A DNA stretch of 64,000 nucleotides from Thermoplasmata archaeon (lineage in GTDB: Archaea; Thermoplasmatota; Thermoplasmata; Lutacidiplasmatales; UBA184), in assembly GCA_027314165.1 (NCBI GenBank), contig DAHVCH010000010.1:20436-84435 (forward strand), read 5' to 3'. Below the pieces are notes generated by a model. It ran no database searches, was not told the DNA's origin, and was given only the letters and a program-made list of their open reading frames with translations. How positions within the stretch are numbered: the first letter of the stretch is position 1; each line of letters starts with the position of its first letter. Positions 25,318-32,416 of this stretch are shown one piece after another. The position numbers and the translations under genes were made by a program.

Positions 25318-25557
25318 TCAGACGAGGCTGCCCATCTCCCAGGCCCAGCCGGGGGCCGGGTCGTCGGGGCGGATGTCCACTCGCGGGGGCGCGTGGCCGG
25401 ACCCGCCGCAGTAGGTGCAGGAGCGGGTGACCTCCTCCAGTACGCTCGCGCGCTCATCGTAACGCCATCGCCGCTCCACGCCCTCTCCCCGACAGATCGG
25501 GCAGGGTGAGGTCTCCTGCGCGGGGTTCGATGCGGGCGAGCGGCCCTTGCTCTCCAT
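25318..25557 (-). CDS. Small DnaJ-type zinc-finger-like protein
   Basis: A 79-aa protein with two CxxCxGxG-like knuckles (CPICRGEGVE near residue 19 and CTYCGGSGHA near 47), the pattern of the DnaJ cysteine-rich domain, without a J domain. Proteins of this kind bind zinc and may assist folding or bind nucleic acid; no function can be assigned. The ATG is preceded by TAGGAG at 5 nt spacing, and a TATA-like GTTAAATA lies at 25597-25590. Confidence 0.7.
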   Translation of the reverse strand: MESKGRSPASNPAQETSPCPICRGEGVERRWRYDERASVLEEVTRSCTYCGGSGHAPPRVDIRPDDPAPGWAWEMGSLV

Positions 25558-25589
25558 ACGTACTCCTACATACTACTTCCACGCGGGGG

Positions 25590-25597
25590 TATTTAAC
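25590..25597 (-). promoter_or_regulatory. TATA-like element for the small zinc-finger gene
   Basis: GTTAAATA on the minus strand, in a locally AT-rich patch (25558-25620) between the large unknown gene and the 79-aa gene. It is about 35-40 nt before the ATG, leaving a short leader with a GGAG site. Confidence 0.5.
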
Positions 25598-25698
25598 CGC
25601 AATTCTACAGTGGAACGTTATACGCCGTGAGGAGCGGGCTCTTCGACGGCCCTGGCCCTCCGGCGACCGGCCCATGCGCAGCCGGTGCCGAGGGTTCC

Positions 25699-27249
25699 TC
25701 AGATCCCTTCCCAACGGAAGCTGCCGGGACGCTGAGAGAAGAGGACCCCTTGTTCGGAGAGCTGGAGCAAGTGCTCCTCGAGCTCCTCGCGGTCGGACCA
25801 GAGCCCTTTCGAGCGCAGATGCGCCCACAGGTCCGCGAGCGACATGTCCCCGCCCTCCATCAACACCGCGCGCAGGACGAAGTAGCGCGCCTGCGATCTC
25901 CTCGACCGCAGGCGCCCGCCCCTCGAGAGGAGCTCGCGTGTCGCGCGGGAGCTCCCGAGCGCCGGGTCGGAGACCGCGGCCACCAACCTGTCGGCGATCG
26001 CAAGGAGGTCGTCCGGGAGGACCGCAGCGCGACCGACGAGCTTCGCCCGTCCGGTCCCGGCTTGGACGAGATGGTCGCGGAGCCCCCGGGCGTGGAGCAG
26101 GACGCCATCGAGGTCGGATCGCGGGAGCCCCAGCTGGGTCGGCAGGTCGGTGAGCGCCTCGCGCACCTTCCCCAGGGCGAGGTCGAGGCACCGGTGGAGC
26201 TCCTCCGTCTCGGGCAGCTGCGGCTCGTGGAAGTGCGCCCGGACGAGATGGTCCGCCCACTCCCCCGCCGCCTCCTCGGGGACCCGGGTCATGGCGAGCT
26301 CCTGCCATCGGTCCGCCGGCTCCATGAGCGGGACGTGCGGGTCGAACAGCACCCGGTAGAGGTCGTCGCCGTCGGCCCCTCCGTAGAGGAGGTGCGAGGA
26401 CTCGAAGCCGCTCCCCTTGCTCTTCACCCGGTCCCACGCGCGGGAGCCAAGGGTGTCGATCACCACGGAGTAGGGCGCCGAGTAGGAGGGGCCGAGCGAC
26501 CCCCGCGACCCTCGCGCTCCACGGCCCTTCCCTCGGGCCAGTCGGACCTGCCAGGGGGGAAGCAGCGCACGCAGCGGCGCCACCGCCGGCGAGAGCACCC
26601 CGGAGGGAACCCCCCAGCTGCCCATCACGACGTCCAGCCCTGGGGGACGTCCGTGAAACGGAGGCGCCCCGACAAAGGGCAGTAGCAGGAGCGGCGCGAG
26701 TCCCGGGTCGAGGCCCGTCGCGTCGGAGAAGCCCCGCACCGCCTCTTCCGCTTCGCGCGCGGAGAGGGTGGGCGGGGGGAAGAACTCGGACTCCGCGACC
26801 CGCTCGGGGCTCTCCGCCCAGAGGACGTCCTCGGAGAGCAGCCCGCGCTTCTCGTCCTTCCAGACCACCACCCGTCGGCGGGGCCGGGGGACCCGGTAGC
26901 ATCGGCCTTCGTGGGGCCGTTCCTCCGGGTCCTCGAGGACGATCCAGGGGCCCTCGACCGGTCGGGCCGGGAGAGGGTAGGCCCGGAACGTCGCTCGGCG
27001 GCCGACGGCGCGGAAGAGCCCGGGGGGCGCGGGCGCCTCCCGCAGGACCGCGACGAGGTCGGAAGGGACCCTCTGACCCAACGGGGTCTGCCGGTAGCTG
27101 TGGAGCCAGGAGGTCCACCTCTCCCGCAGTTCGCGCTCGTACGGCAGGTAGGTCGACCCCAGCTCCAGCAGGCTCGGGGGGTCTCCCGGGAGGACCGGGG
27201 CCCAGCCTTGCAGTCGGGGCCTCGTGAGCCCGCTCGGAAGCGCGGCCAC
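25699..27249 (-). CDS. Unknown 516-aa protein with C-terminal winged helix
   Basis: I do not recognise a named family. It starts at a GTG two bases after the sat stop and ends before the zinc-finger gene. Residues 1-190 are Pro/Arg-rich with strands (RVVVWKDEKRGLLSEDVLW). The central part (about 215-330) has VVIDTLGSRAWDRVKSKGSG and LYGGADGDDLYRVLFDPHVP. A helical region follows, and the last ~75 residues (ARYFVLRAVLMEGGDMSLAD to EGVLFSQRPGSFRWEG) look like a winged helix-turn-helix. No Walker, nuclease or membrane motif is obvious. Position implies co-transcription with sat. The coding call rests on the long frame and coupling. Confidence 0.65.
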   Translation of the reverse strand: MAALPSGLTRPRLQGWAPVLPGDPPSLLELGSTYLPYERELRERWTSWLHSYRQTPLGQRVPSDLVAVLREAPAPPGLFRAVGRRATFRAYPLPARPVEGPWIVLEDPEERPHEGRCYRVPRPRRRVVVWKDEKRGLLSEDVLWAESPERVAESEFFPPPTLSAREAEEAVRGFSDATGLDPGLAPLLLLPFVGAPPFHGRPPGLDVVMGSWGVPSGVLSPAVAPLRALLPPWQVRLARGKGRGARGSRGSLGPSYSAPYSVVIDTLGSRAWDRVKSKGSGFESSHLLYGGADGDDLYRVLFDPHVPLMEPADRWQELAMTRVPEEAAGEWADHLVRAHFHEPQLPETEELHRCLDLALGKVREALTDLPTQLGLPRSDLDGVLLHARGLRDHLVQAGTGRAKLVGRAAVLPDDLLAIADRLVAAVSDPALGSSRATRELLSRGGRLRSRRSQARYFVLRAVLMEGGDMSLADLWAHLRSKGLWSDREELEEHLLQLSEQGVLFSQRPGSFRWEGI

Positions 27250-27251
27250 GG

Positions 27252-28379
27252 TCAGGCCACGAACGGGGCGGGGAACCGGAGGATCGCGTCGGCGACCTCC
27301 GGGCGCATCACCTCGGGCCGGGGGCGCTCCCCCCTCAGGATCTGCTCCCGGACCTCGGTTCCCTTGAACGTGACCCGCGCGGAGGCGGGGTGCGGGCAGG
27401 TCTTCTCGGTGGAGATCCCCATGCACTTCGTGCACCAGAAGGTGTTGGTGTAGAAGAGCGGGGTCACTCCGAGGTCGTCGTACTCCCCGAAGATCGCCCA
27501 GGAGTCGTAGGGCCCGTAGAAGTTCCCGACCCCCGCCGCGTCGCGCCCGACGATGAAGTGGGTGCAGCCGTAGTTCCTTCGCACGAGGGCGTGGTAGAGC
27601 GCCTCCCGGGGCCCGGCGTAGCGCATGAAGGTCCGGAAGTAGGAGAAGAAGACCCGCTCGGGCGGGAAGTAGTTCTCCACCAGAGCGTCGTACGCGGAGG
27701 CGATGACCTCGTCCTTGAAGTCGCCGCTCTTCTTTTCGCCGATGAGCGGGTGGACGAACAGCCCATCCGTGAGCTCGAGCGCGTGCCGCTGCAGGTACTC
27801 GTGCCCGACGTGCGGCGCGTTCCGGGTCTGGAACCCGACGACCTTCTTCCACCTCCTTCGGGCGAACTCGGCCCGGACGGCTTCCGGGGAGAGCGAGCGA
27901 GAGGCGTACGGGTCGGCCGGAGCCTTCTCGAGCCGGAAGCTTCCCCCGACCATCTCCGTTCCCAGCGTGTCGAGCCGCCGGACCCCCGGGTGCTCCCTCG
28001 AGGTGGTACGGTAGACGCCGCTGGCGCAGGCCTCCTTGTCCCACGAGAAGATCTCCTCGACCTTCAGCACGGCCGAGGCCTCGGTCCCAGCGACCCCCAG
28101 GAGGATCTCGTCGCCCTCCCTCCATCCGGCTTCCCGCCCTCCTACGTCCTGGAGCGGGAAGTTCACCGGCAGTGGCCAGGGCTTGTCGTTCTCAAGCCGT
28201 CCTTCCTTGACCACACGGTCGTGGTCGTTGCGGACCAGGAACCCGTGAAGCGGGGCGTACACCCCTGTGGCCAGGTTGACGCCTTCCTGGAAGAGGAGAG
28301 GGCTCACCGCGGTGACGCCACGGGTGGCCGGAGCTTGGGGGGGGGTCGCAGCTTGGCGGTGGCTGGGGTTGTGGCTCAT
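27252..28379 (-). CDS. sat: Sulfate adenylyltransferase (ATP sulfurylase)
   Basis: A 375-aa enzyme that makes adenosine 5'-phosphosulfate from ATP and sulfate, or runs in reverse. The ATP-binding motif QTRNAPHVGHEYLQ (about residues 184-197) and the later VGRDAAGVGNFYGPYDSW are present, as is a Zn-type CxxC...C segment (FWCTKCMGISTEKTCPHP) common in archaeal forms. In many homologues the second motif is GRDHAG; here His is replaced by Ala. The ATG at 28379 is preferred over the in-frame ATG at 28397, which lies only ~17 nt from the TATA-like GAATATCC (28414-28407). No APS reductase or kinase is adjacent. The unknown winged-helix gene follows after 2 nt. Confidence 0.92.
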   Translation of the reverse strand: MSHNPSHRQAATPPQAPATRGVTAVSPLLFQEGVNLATGVYAPLHGFLVRNDHDRVVKEGRLENDKPWPLPVNFPLQDVGGREAGWREGDEILLGVAGTEASAVLKVEEIFSWDKEACASGVYRTTSREHPGVRRLDTLGTEMVGGSFRLEKAPADPYASRSLSPEAVRAEFARRRWKKVVGFQTRNAPHVGHEYLQRHALELTDGLFVHPLIGEKKSGDFKDEVIASAYDALVENYFPPERVFFSYFRTFMRYAGPREALYHALVRRNYGCTHFIVGRDAAGVGNFYGPYDSWAIFGEYDDLGVTPLFYTNTFWCTKCMGISTEKTCPHPASARVTFKGTEVREQILRGERPRPEVMRPEVADAILRFPAPFVA

Positions 28380-28482
28380 GGAGTACCGGGCCACCATCCC
28401 GAAGGGGATATTCGGCCTTTTCGCACGGCGGAGCCCTCCGCCAGGTGAGGGTCTGGCCGCCTGCCGAGGGCCGGAGGGCGGG

Positions 28483-28701
28483 TCAGTCGATGTACCCCAG
28501 CGCCTTCAGGCGGTCCTTCACCCGGGCCTCGTCGCGAGCCGAGAGCGGCTCGCCGTCCTGAGCCGCGGCTTCGGTCAGGCGGGCCAGCACGAAGGCCACG
28601 AAGTCGTCGACGGAGGCGAACCCCGTGCCCTTGATCCGCGCCTGGATACGGTCCCGGAGCTCCCTGGGGATCTGGACCGGGACGGTGGTGGGCTCCGGCA
28701 T
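28483..28701 (-). CDS. Ribbon-helix-helix (CopG-like) small DNA-binding protein
   Basis: A 72-aa protein. TTVPVQIPRELRDRIQAR is a typical RHH beta-strand plus first helix; FASVDDFVAFVLARLTEAA is the second helix; a C-terminal helix with KALGYID follows. RHH dimers bind DNA through the paired N-terminal strands, so it is likely a local regulator. Candidate targets are its own promoter, sat just downstream, or TFB upstream. The TATA-like ATTATAGG just upstream overlaps the end of the TFB gene. Confidence 0.75.
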   Translation of the reverse strand: MPEPTTVPVQIPRELRDRIQARIKGTGFASVDDFVAFVLARLTEAAAQDGEPLSARDEARVKDRLKALGYID

Positions 28702-28720
28702 GGGGACCCTTTCGAGGGCC

Positions 28721-29647
28721 CTATTCCTTGCTGCCTATAATGCGTCCCAGACGCCGGAACGCGTGGCGGAGCGTGACGTCGGTCACCTGCGCCACCCGGG
28801 CCACGTCGCTCTGACGTCGCGGCTCGCCGCACTCGACGGACGCGAGGTACAACGCGGCCCCCGCGAGCCCGTTCGGAGAGACTCCGCAGGCGTCCGGATG
28901 GTCGCCGATCCCGTCCAGGATGTTGAGGGCCTTGCCCAGGGTCTGGGAGGAGAGCTTCAGCTCGGTGGAGAACCGCCGGACGTAGGTCGCGAGCCCGACC
29001 GGGGGGAGGTCGAGGTTGAGGCCGCGTCTCAGCGCCATGTAGGCGCGTCCGAACTCGGCACGGGTGATGCTTGACGCCTCGGAGATCTCGCTCCAGGTGC
29101 GAGGCAGGGAATAGCGCCGGCACGCGGCGTAGACCGAGGCGGCGGCCGCGGCGGCGGCGGAGCGCCCGCGGAAGAGCCGGGCCTCGCCCCCCTTCGCCAG
29201 GACCAGCAGCGCGGCGTCCTGCACCAGCGGGGGCAGGCTCAGGCTCGTCGACAGGCGACGGACGATCTCCTCGCCCTTGAGGCTCATCCCCGGACGGGCG
29301 TGGATCCGGGCGGAGCCTTCCCGCGCGCGGCGGCGCAGCAGGCGGAACTCCCGCTGGGTGGCGGCGGGCAGCCGGTTCCCCTGGGCGTCGCGGTTGCCGG
29401 GGAAGACGGTGTCCGCGCGCCTCTTGGGAGAGAAGGGCGCCTGCGAGGGCCCGTGTCCCTGCGGGGTCTTGGCGACGGTCCCGTCGCGGGTGAAGGTGGG
29501 GCCCATGTCGAGGACCGTGGCCTCGAGAACGAGTCCGCAATGGGGACAGACGAGCTCCCCCGTGCGTCCCTCGCGAACGGCGCGCGGGTGTCCGCACCCC
29601 GGGCAGGTCCCCCCATTAGGGCCTGCAGAAGCGGTAGGGGCCGACAT
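28721..29647 (-). CDS. tfb: Transcription initiation factor TFB
   Basis: A 308-aa archaeal TFIIB homologue that recruits RNA polymerase to TBP-bound promoters. The N-terminal zinc ribbon is CPGCGHPRAVREGRTGELVC then PHCG (about residues 13-37). The B-reader/linker region (FTRDGTVAKTPQGHGPSQAP) follows, then two cyclin-like repeats (AAASVYAACRRYSLPRTWSE and GAALYLASVECGEPRRQSD). The C-terminal HTH has VAQVTDVTLRHAFRRLG. The ATG at 29647 is chosen because the zinc ribbon follows directly; a longer frame upstream is low-complexity. An inverted repeat lies in the presumed leader at 29685-29701. Confidence 0.95.
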   Translation of the reverse strand: MSAPTASAGPNGGTCPGCGHPRAVREGRTGELVCPHCGLVLEATVLDMGPTFTRDGTVAKTPQGHGPSQAPFSPKRRADTVFPGNRDAQGNRLPAATQREFRLLRRRAREGSARIHARPGMSLKGEEIVRRLSTSLSLPPLVQDAALLVLAKGGEARLFRGRSAAAAAAASVYAACRRYSLPRTWSEISEASSITRAEFGRAYMALRRGLNLDLPPVGLATYVRRFSTELKLSSQTLGKALNILDGIGDHPDACGVSPNGLAGAALYLASVECGEPRRQSDVARVAQVTDVTLRHAFRRLGRIIGSKE

Positions 29648-30125
29648 GGGGGATCGGGGCGCGAGCTCCTCGTTCGCCCTACCCCTGAACCGGCGATTCA
29701 GGTAGTTAGCTTTTGTTCCATTATCGAAGGTGACGCATGCCACGGTGGGTCCGGGGGTTCCGTGGCCCGTGGAGCGGGGAAACCGTTCCCCTGGCAAGCA
29801 CCGCTGACGGCGCCCTGGGGCGGTCCGGAGGACAGATCTCACCCCTGAGAGGGAGGGGGGAGGGGAGGGGAGCGGAAGGGCGGGGAGGGGTGCGGTAGGG
29901 CGGGGATGGGGGGGGGCACCCCCCGGCAAGGGTCCCGTCGGCTCCGGTCGGTCGCTTGGGGATAGGATTTGGGAAGGGATCGGACCTCGTTGCAGGGGGA
30001 GGAACAGGAACCGTTGGCGCCCGGGCCAAGGGGTAGGCCCGGTTCCAGGGCGCTCTTGCGCGCCTCGATACGCCCGGGACCCGCTTTCCCCCCGCGCGCG
30101 CGGAGGGTCCGCGCTCCTGGGGGGG
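29648..30125. other. 478-bp intergenic region between tfb and guaA
   Basis: I see no gene here. It holds the tfb upstream region: an inverted repeat CTGAA-N7-TTCAG (29685-29701) and an AT-richer patch with CGATAATGG on the minus strand (about 29718-29726). A strongly G-rich plus-strand tract lies at 29850-29917. I looked for SRP RNA, RNase P RNA and tRNA signatures on both strands and found none that held. Confidence 0.5.
29685..29701. repeat. 17-bp inverted repeat upstream of tfb
   Basis: CTGAACCGGCGATTCAG: arms CTGAA/TTCAG with a 7-nt spacer, 38 bp before the tfb ATG. It could be an operator or a short RNA hairpin in the leader. Confidence 0.45.
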
Positions 30126-31079
30126 CTACTCCCACTCGATGGTGGCGGGGGGCTTGTCGGTCACGTCGTAGAGCACGCGCGTGACCTTGCCCGAGAGCTC
30201 CCGCGTGATCCGCTCGGAGATGCGACGGAGGATCTCGGTGGGCACCGCGAGCGAGGTCGCCGTCATCGCATCGATGGACTCCACGATCCGGACCGAGACC
30301 GCGTCGCCGTACGTCCGAGCATCCCCGATCACCCCGACCGTGCGGACGGGGAGCAAGCTCGCGAAGTACTGCCACGGGCGCGGGATCTTCCCCTCGCTCA
30401 CGGCACGCTCGACCTCCTCCTCGACGACGGCACATGCGACGCGCGTGGTCTCCGTGCGCTCGGGAGTGACCTCTCCCACGACCCGGACGGCGAGGCCGGG
30501 GCCGGGGAAGGGCTGCCGCTCGGGCTGGGGGACGTGGAGGTGCCTGGCGAGCGCCCGCACCTCGTCCTTGTAGAGGTCGCGTAGCGGCTCGACGACCTTG
30601 AGGTGCATGTCCGGGGGGAGTCCGCCCACGTTGTGGTGCGTCTTGATCGTGTCCCTCAAGCTCCCGCCGCTCTCGATCCAGTCGGGCGCGATGGTCCCCT
30701 GCACGAGGTAGTCGGCCTGGAGCGCCTTCGCTTCCTCCTCGAAGACCCGGACGAAGGTCTCCCCGACGATCTTGCGCTTCCGTTCGGGGTCGGCGACCCC
30801 CTTGAGCGCGGAGAAGAACCGCGGGGCGGCCGGGACCACCCGGTGCTTCACGCCCGCTCCGGAGAGGACCTCTTCGGTCCGCTCGATCTCCCCCTTGCGG
30901 AGCAACCCGTTATCGACGAAGAGCGCGGTGGCCCGGTCGCCGATCGCCTGGGCCACGACGACCGCGGCGACCGTGCTGTCGATCCCGCCGGAGGCGGCCA
31001 CGATCGCCCGCTTCGGCTCGGGGATCTGGGACCGGACCTTCGGGACGGCCTCCTCGAGGAATCGCTTCGGGTCGTTCAC
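30126..31079 (-). CDS. guaAb: GMP synthase, ATP-pyrophosphatase (PP-loop) subunit
   Basis: A 317-aa subunit that adenylates XMP and uses ammonia from the separate glutaminase subunit to form GMP. The PP-loop IVAASGGIDSTVAAV is at residues 26-40, FVDNGLLRKGE follows, then the family signature QPFPGPGLAVRVVGE (about 187-201). The C-terminal dimerisation domain ends DVTDKPPATIEWE, the universally conserved GuaA end. The GTG at 31079 has a TATA box (CGTTTATGGG) ~30 nt upstream and no ribosome site, so the mRNA is likely leaderless. The glutaminase gene is not in the window. Confidence 0.96.
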   Translation of the reverse strand: MNDPKRFLEEAVPKVRSQIPEPKRAIVAASGGIDSTVAAVVVAQAIGDRATALFVDNGLLRKGEIERTEEVLSGAGVKHRVVPAAPRFFSALKGVADPERKRKIVGETFVRVFEEEAKALQADYLVQGTIAPDWIESGGSLRDTIKTHHNVGGLPPDMHLKVVEPLRDLYKDEVRALARHLHVPQPERQPFPGPGLAVRVVGEVTPERTETTRVACAVVEEEVERAVSEGKIPRPWQYFASLLPVRTVGVIGDARTYGDAVSVRIVESIDAMTATSLAVPTEILRRISERITRELSGKVTRVLYDVTDKPPATIEWE

Positions 31080-31100
31080 GCGCCGCCCCAGGGGCGTGGA

Positions 31101-31110
31101 CCCATAAACG
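31101..31110 (-). promoter_or_regulatory. TATA box of guaAb
   Basis: CGTTTATGGG on the minus strand, about 30 nt before the GTG start at 31079; the usual leaderless spacing in this window. Confidence 0.6.
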
Positions 31111-31171
31111 TGCGGGAGCGGCGCCCTCGCCTTTTTGGGTCGGGGCCCCGTGCGCCCCGCAGTAGGTGGTC

Positions 31172-31543
31172 ATGGCGCCAAAGATGAGGCCGACGAGCGT
31201 GGCCGTGGTGGTGAAGGACCGGAAGAAGGCGCTGAAGTGGTACACGCGCGCGCTCGAGCTCAAGGTGCTCGAGGACCACGGGCACTGGGTGGTGGTGGGG
31301 TCCAAGCGCTCGGGGATGGCGCTCCATCTCTGCCAGCCGTCGGACTACGATCCCCACGCCAAGCTCGAGAAGGGCAACACGGGGATCATGTTCCGGACCG
31401 GTCGGGGCATGACGCGGACCTACCAGCGGATGAAGAAGAACGGCGTGAAGTTCACCCACCCCCCCGAGAAGGTCGAGTGGGGCTGGTACTGCACCTTCCA
31501 GGACCCCGACGGCAACGAGTTCTGGCTCACCCCTGAGGGGTGA
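31172..31543 (+). CDS. VOC (glyoxalase/bleomycin-resistance fold) protein
   Basis: A 123-aa single-domain VOC protein. The first beta-strand is TSVAVVVKDRKKALKWYTRA, a mid-domain Leu-His-Leu segment (ALHLCQPSD) follows, and it ends with CTFQDPDGNEFWLTPEG, the typical DPDGN-E motif. The first metal-ligand His of many VOC enzymes is Ser here, so catalysis is uncertain. The start is either this ATG or the GTG two codons earlier. Its stop overlaps the GTG of the next gene (GTGA), so the two are coupled. Confidence 0.8.
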   Translation: MAPKMRPTSVAVVVKDRKKALKWYTRALELKVLEDHGHWVVVGSKRSGMALHLCQPSDYDPHAKLEKGNTGIMFRTGRGMTRTYQRMKKNGVKFTHPPEKVEWGWYCTFQDPDGNEFWLTPEG

Positions 31544-32295
31544 GGTCCCGCCGACCGGGCTCGAACGTGGGAGAGGAGGCGGAGACGAGCCCGGAGCCGC
31601 CTCCCGGGCAAGGCGAGGACGCCTCTCCCTCCCCCTTCCCCTCCCCCCATCCACACCCCCACCCACACCCCCACGCCCGTCGCGACGCGTTCCTCCGCCG
31701 GGGGCTGAAGTTCGCCGGGCTGCTCATCCTCGTCTACTACCTCCTGCCGAAGAAGGTCTTCGGGGTCCCGGTCTACTGGGCCATCCCCCTGGGGGCGGCG
31801 ATCGTCCTGGTGGTGGAGGTTGCGCGCGTCACAGGGGTGCTCCCCATCCCCGCCCTCCGGGCCTACGAGCACCACCGTCCGGCCGGGTACGTCTACTGGG
31901 GCGCTGCGCTCGCGCTGCTCGTCGCCTTCTTCCCGGAACCGTTCGCGGTCAGCGCCCTCATCGCGGCCTCCGTGGCGGACGTCCTCGCGGGGGAGCTCCG
32001 TCGCGGGTGGAAGATGTCCGGGGGAAGGAGCCGGGCGATCGGCGCCTTCGTCCCCTTCACCGCCGTGGCCGGCGCGCTCCTCTTCTGGCTCTCCCCGGAG
32101 GGGGCGGTCCTCAGCCTGCTGCTGGGCGCAACGGGCGCGGTCCTCGCGGCAGCCGTGGAGGGGAAGGTCATGGGGTGGCTCGACGACGACCTCTTGATGC
32201 CCATCCTCCCGGCCCTGCTCTGGGTCGGGCTCGTGGCGGTCCTCCCGGGAGCCACACCGCTCGGTTTCCACCTGCCCTGGATGAGCCGGGGCTGA
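31540..32295 (+). CDS. Membrane protein of the CTP-dependent polyprenol/diacylglycerol kinase type (Dgk1/Sec59-like)
   Basis: A 251-aa protein. The ~50-residue soluble N-terminus contains a His-Pro dipeptide run (HPHPHPHPHP, about residues 37-46). About six membrane helices follow, for example FAGLLILVYYLLPKKVFG and AIPLGAAIVLVVEVARVTG. The loop RAYEHHRPAGYVYWGAALAL, the pattern ASVADVLAGELRRGWKM and the next helix match the layout of SEC59/DGK1-type lipid kinases and cytidylyltransferases. It may phosphorylate a polyprenol or archaeal lipid. The family call is by pattern only. The GTG start overlaps the VOC stop. Confidence 0.6.
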   Translation: MRSRRPGSNVGEEAETSPEPPPGQGEDASPSPFPSPHPHPHPHPHARRDAFLRRGLKFAGLLILVYYLLPKKVFGVPVYWAIPLGAAIVLVVEVARVTGVLPIPALRAYEHHRPAGYVYWGAALALLVAFFPEPFAVSALIAASVADVLAGELRRGWKMSGGRSRAIGAFVPFTAVAGALLFWLSPEGAVLSLLLGATGAVLAAAVEGKVMGWLDDDLLMPILPALLWVGLVAVLPGATPLGFHLPWMSRG

Positions 32296-32416
32296 CCGAA
32301 GGCCACCGCAACGCTACCAGGAGCCCGGCTCGTGGAGAGACCTGGGGGCCCTGGGGGCGGGGAGACCCTTCAGGGGTCCCCCCTCGTTCGGCCTCGGGGG
32401 CCCGTCCCCGCGCACT

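Noticed and set aside
29821..29845. SRP RNA helix 8-like motif (GGTCCGGAGGACAG)
   Set aside because: The stem closes on a 3-nt GGA loop rather than the required tetraloop, and the flanking asymmetric loop and partner strands are absent.
31648..31682. CCCACACCC-type short repeat resembling a microsatellite
   Set aside because: It encodes the His-Pro run of the membrane protein at 31540; no independent element is needed.
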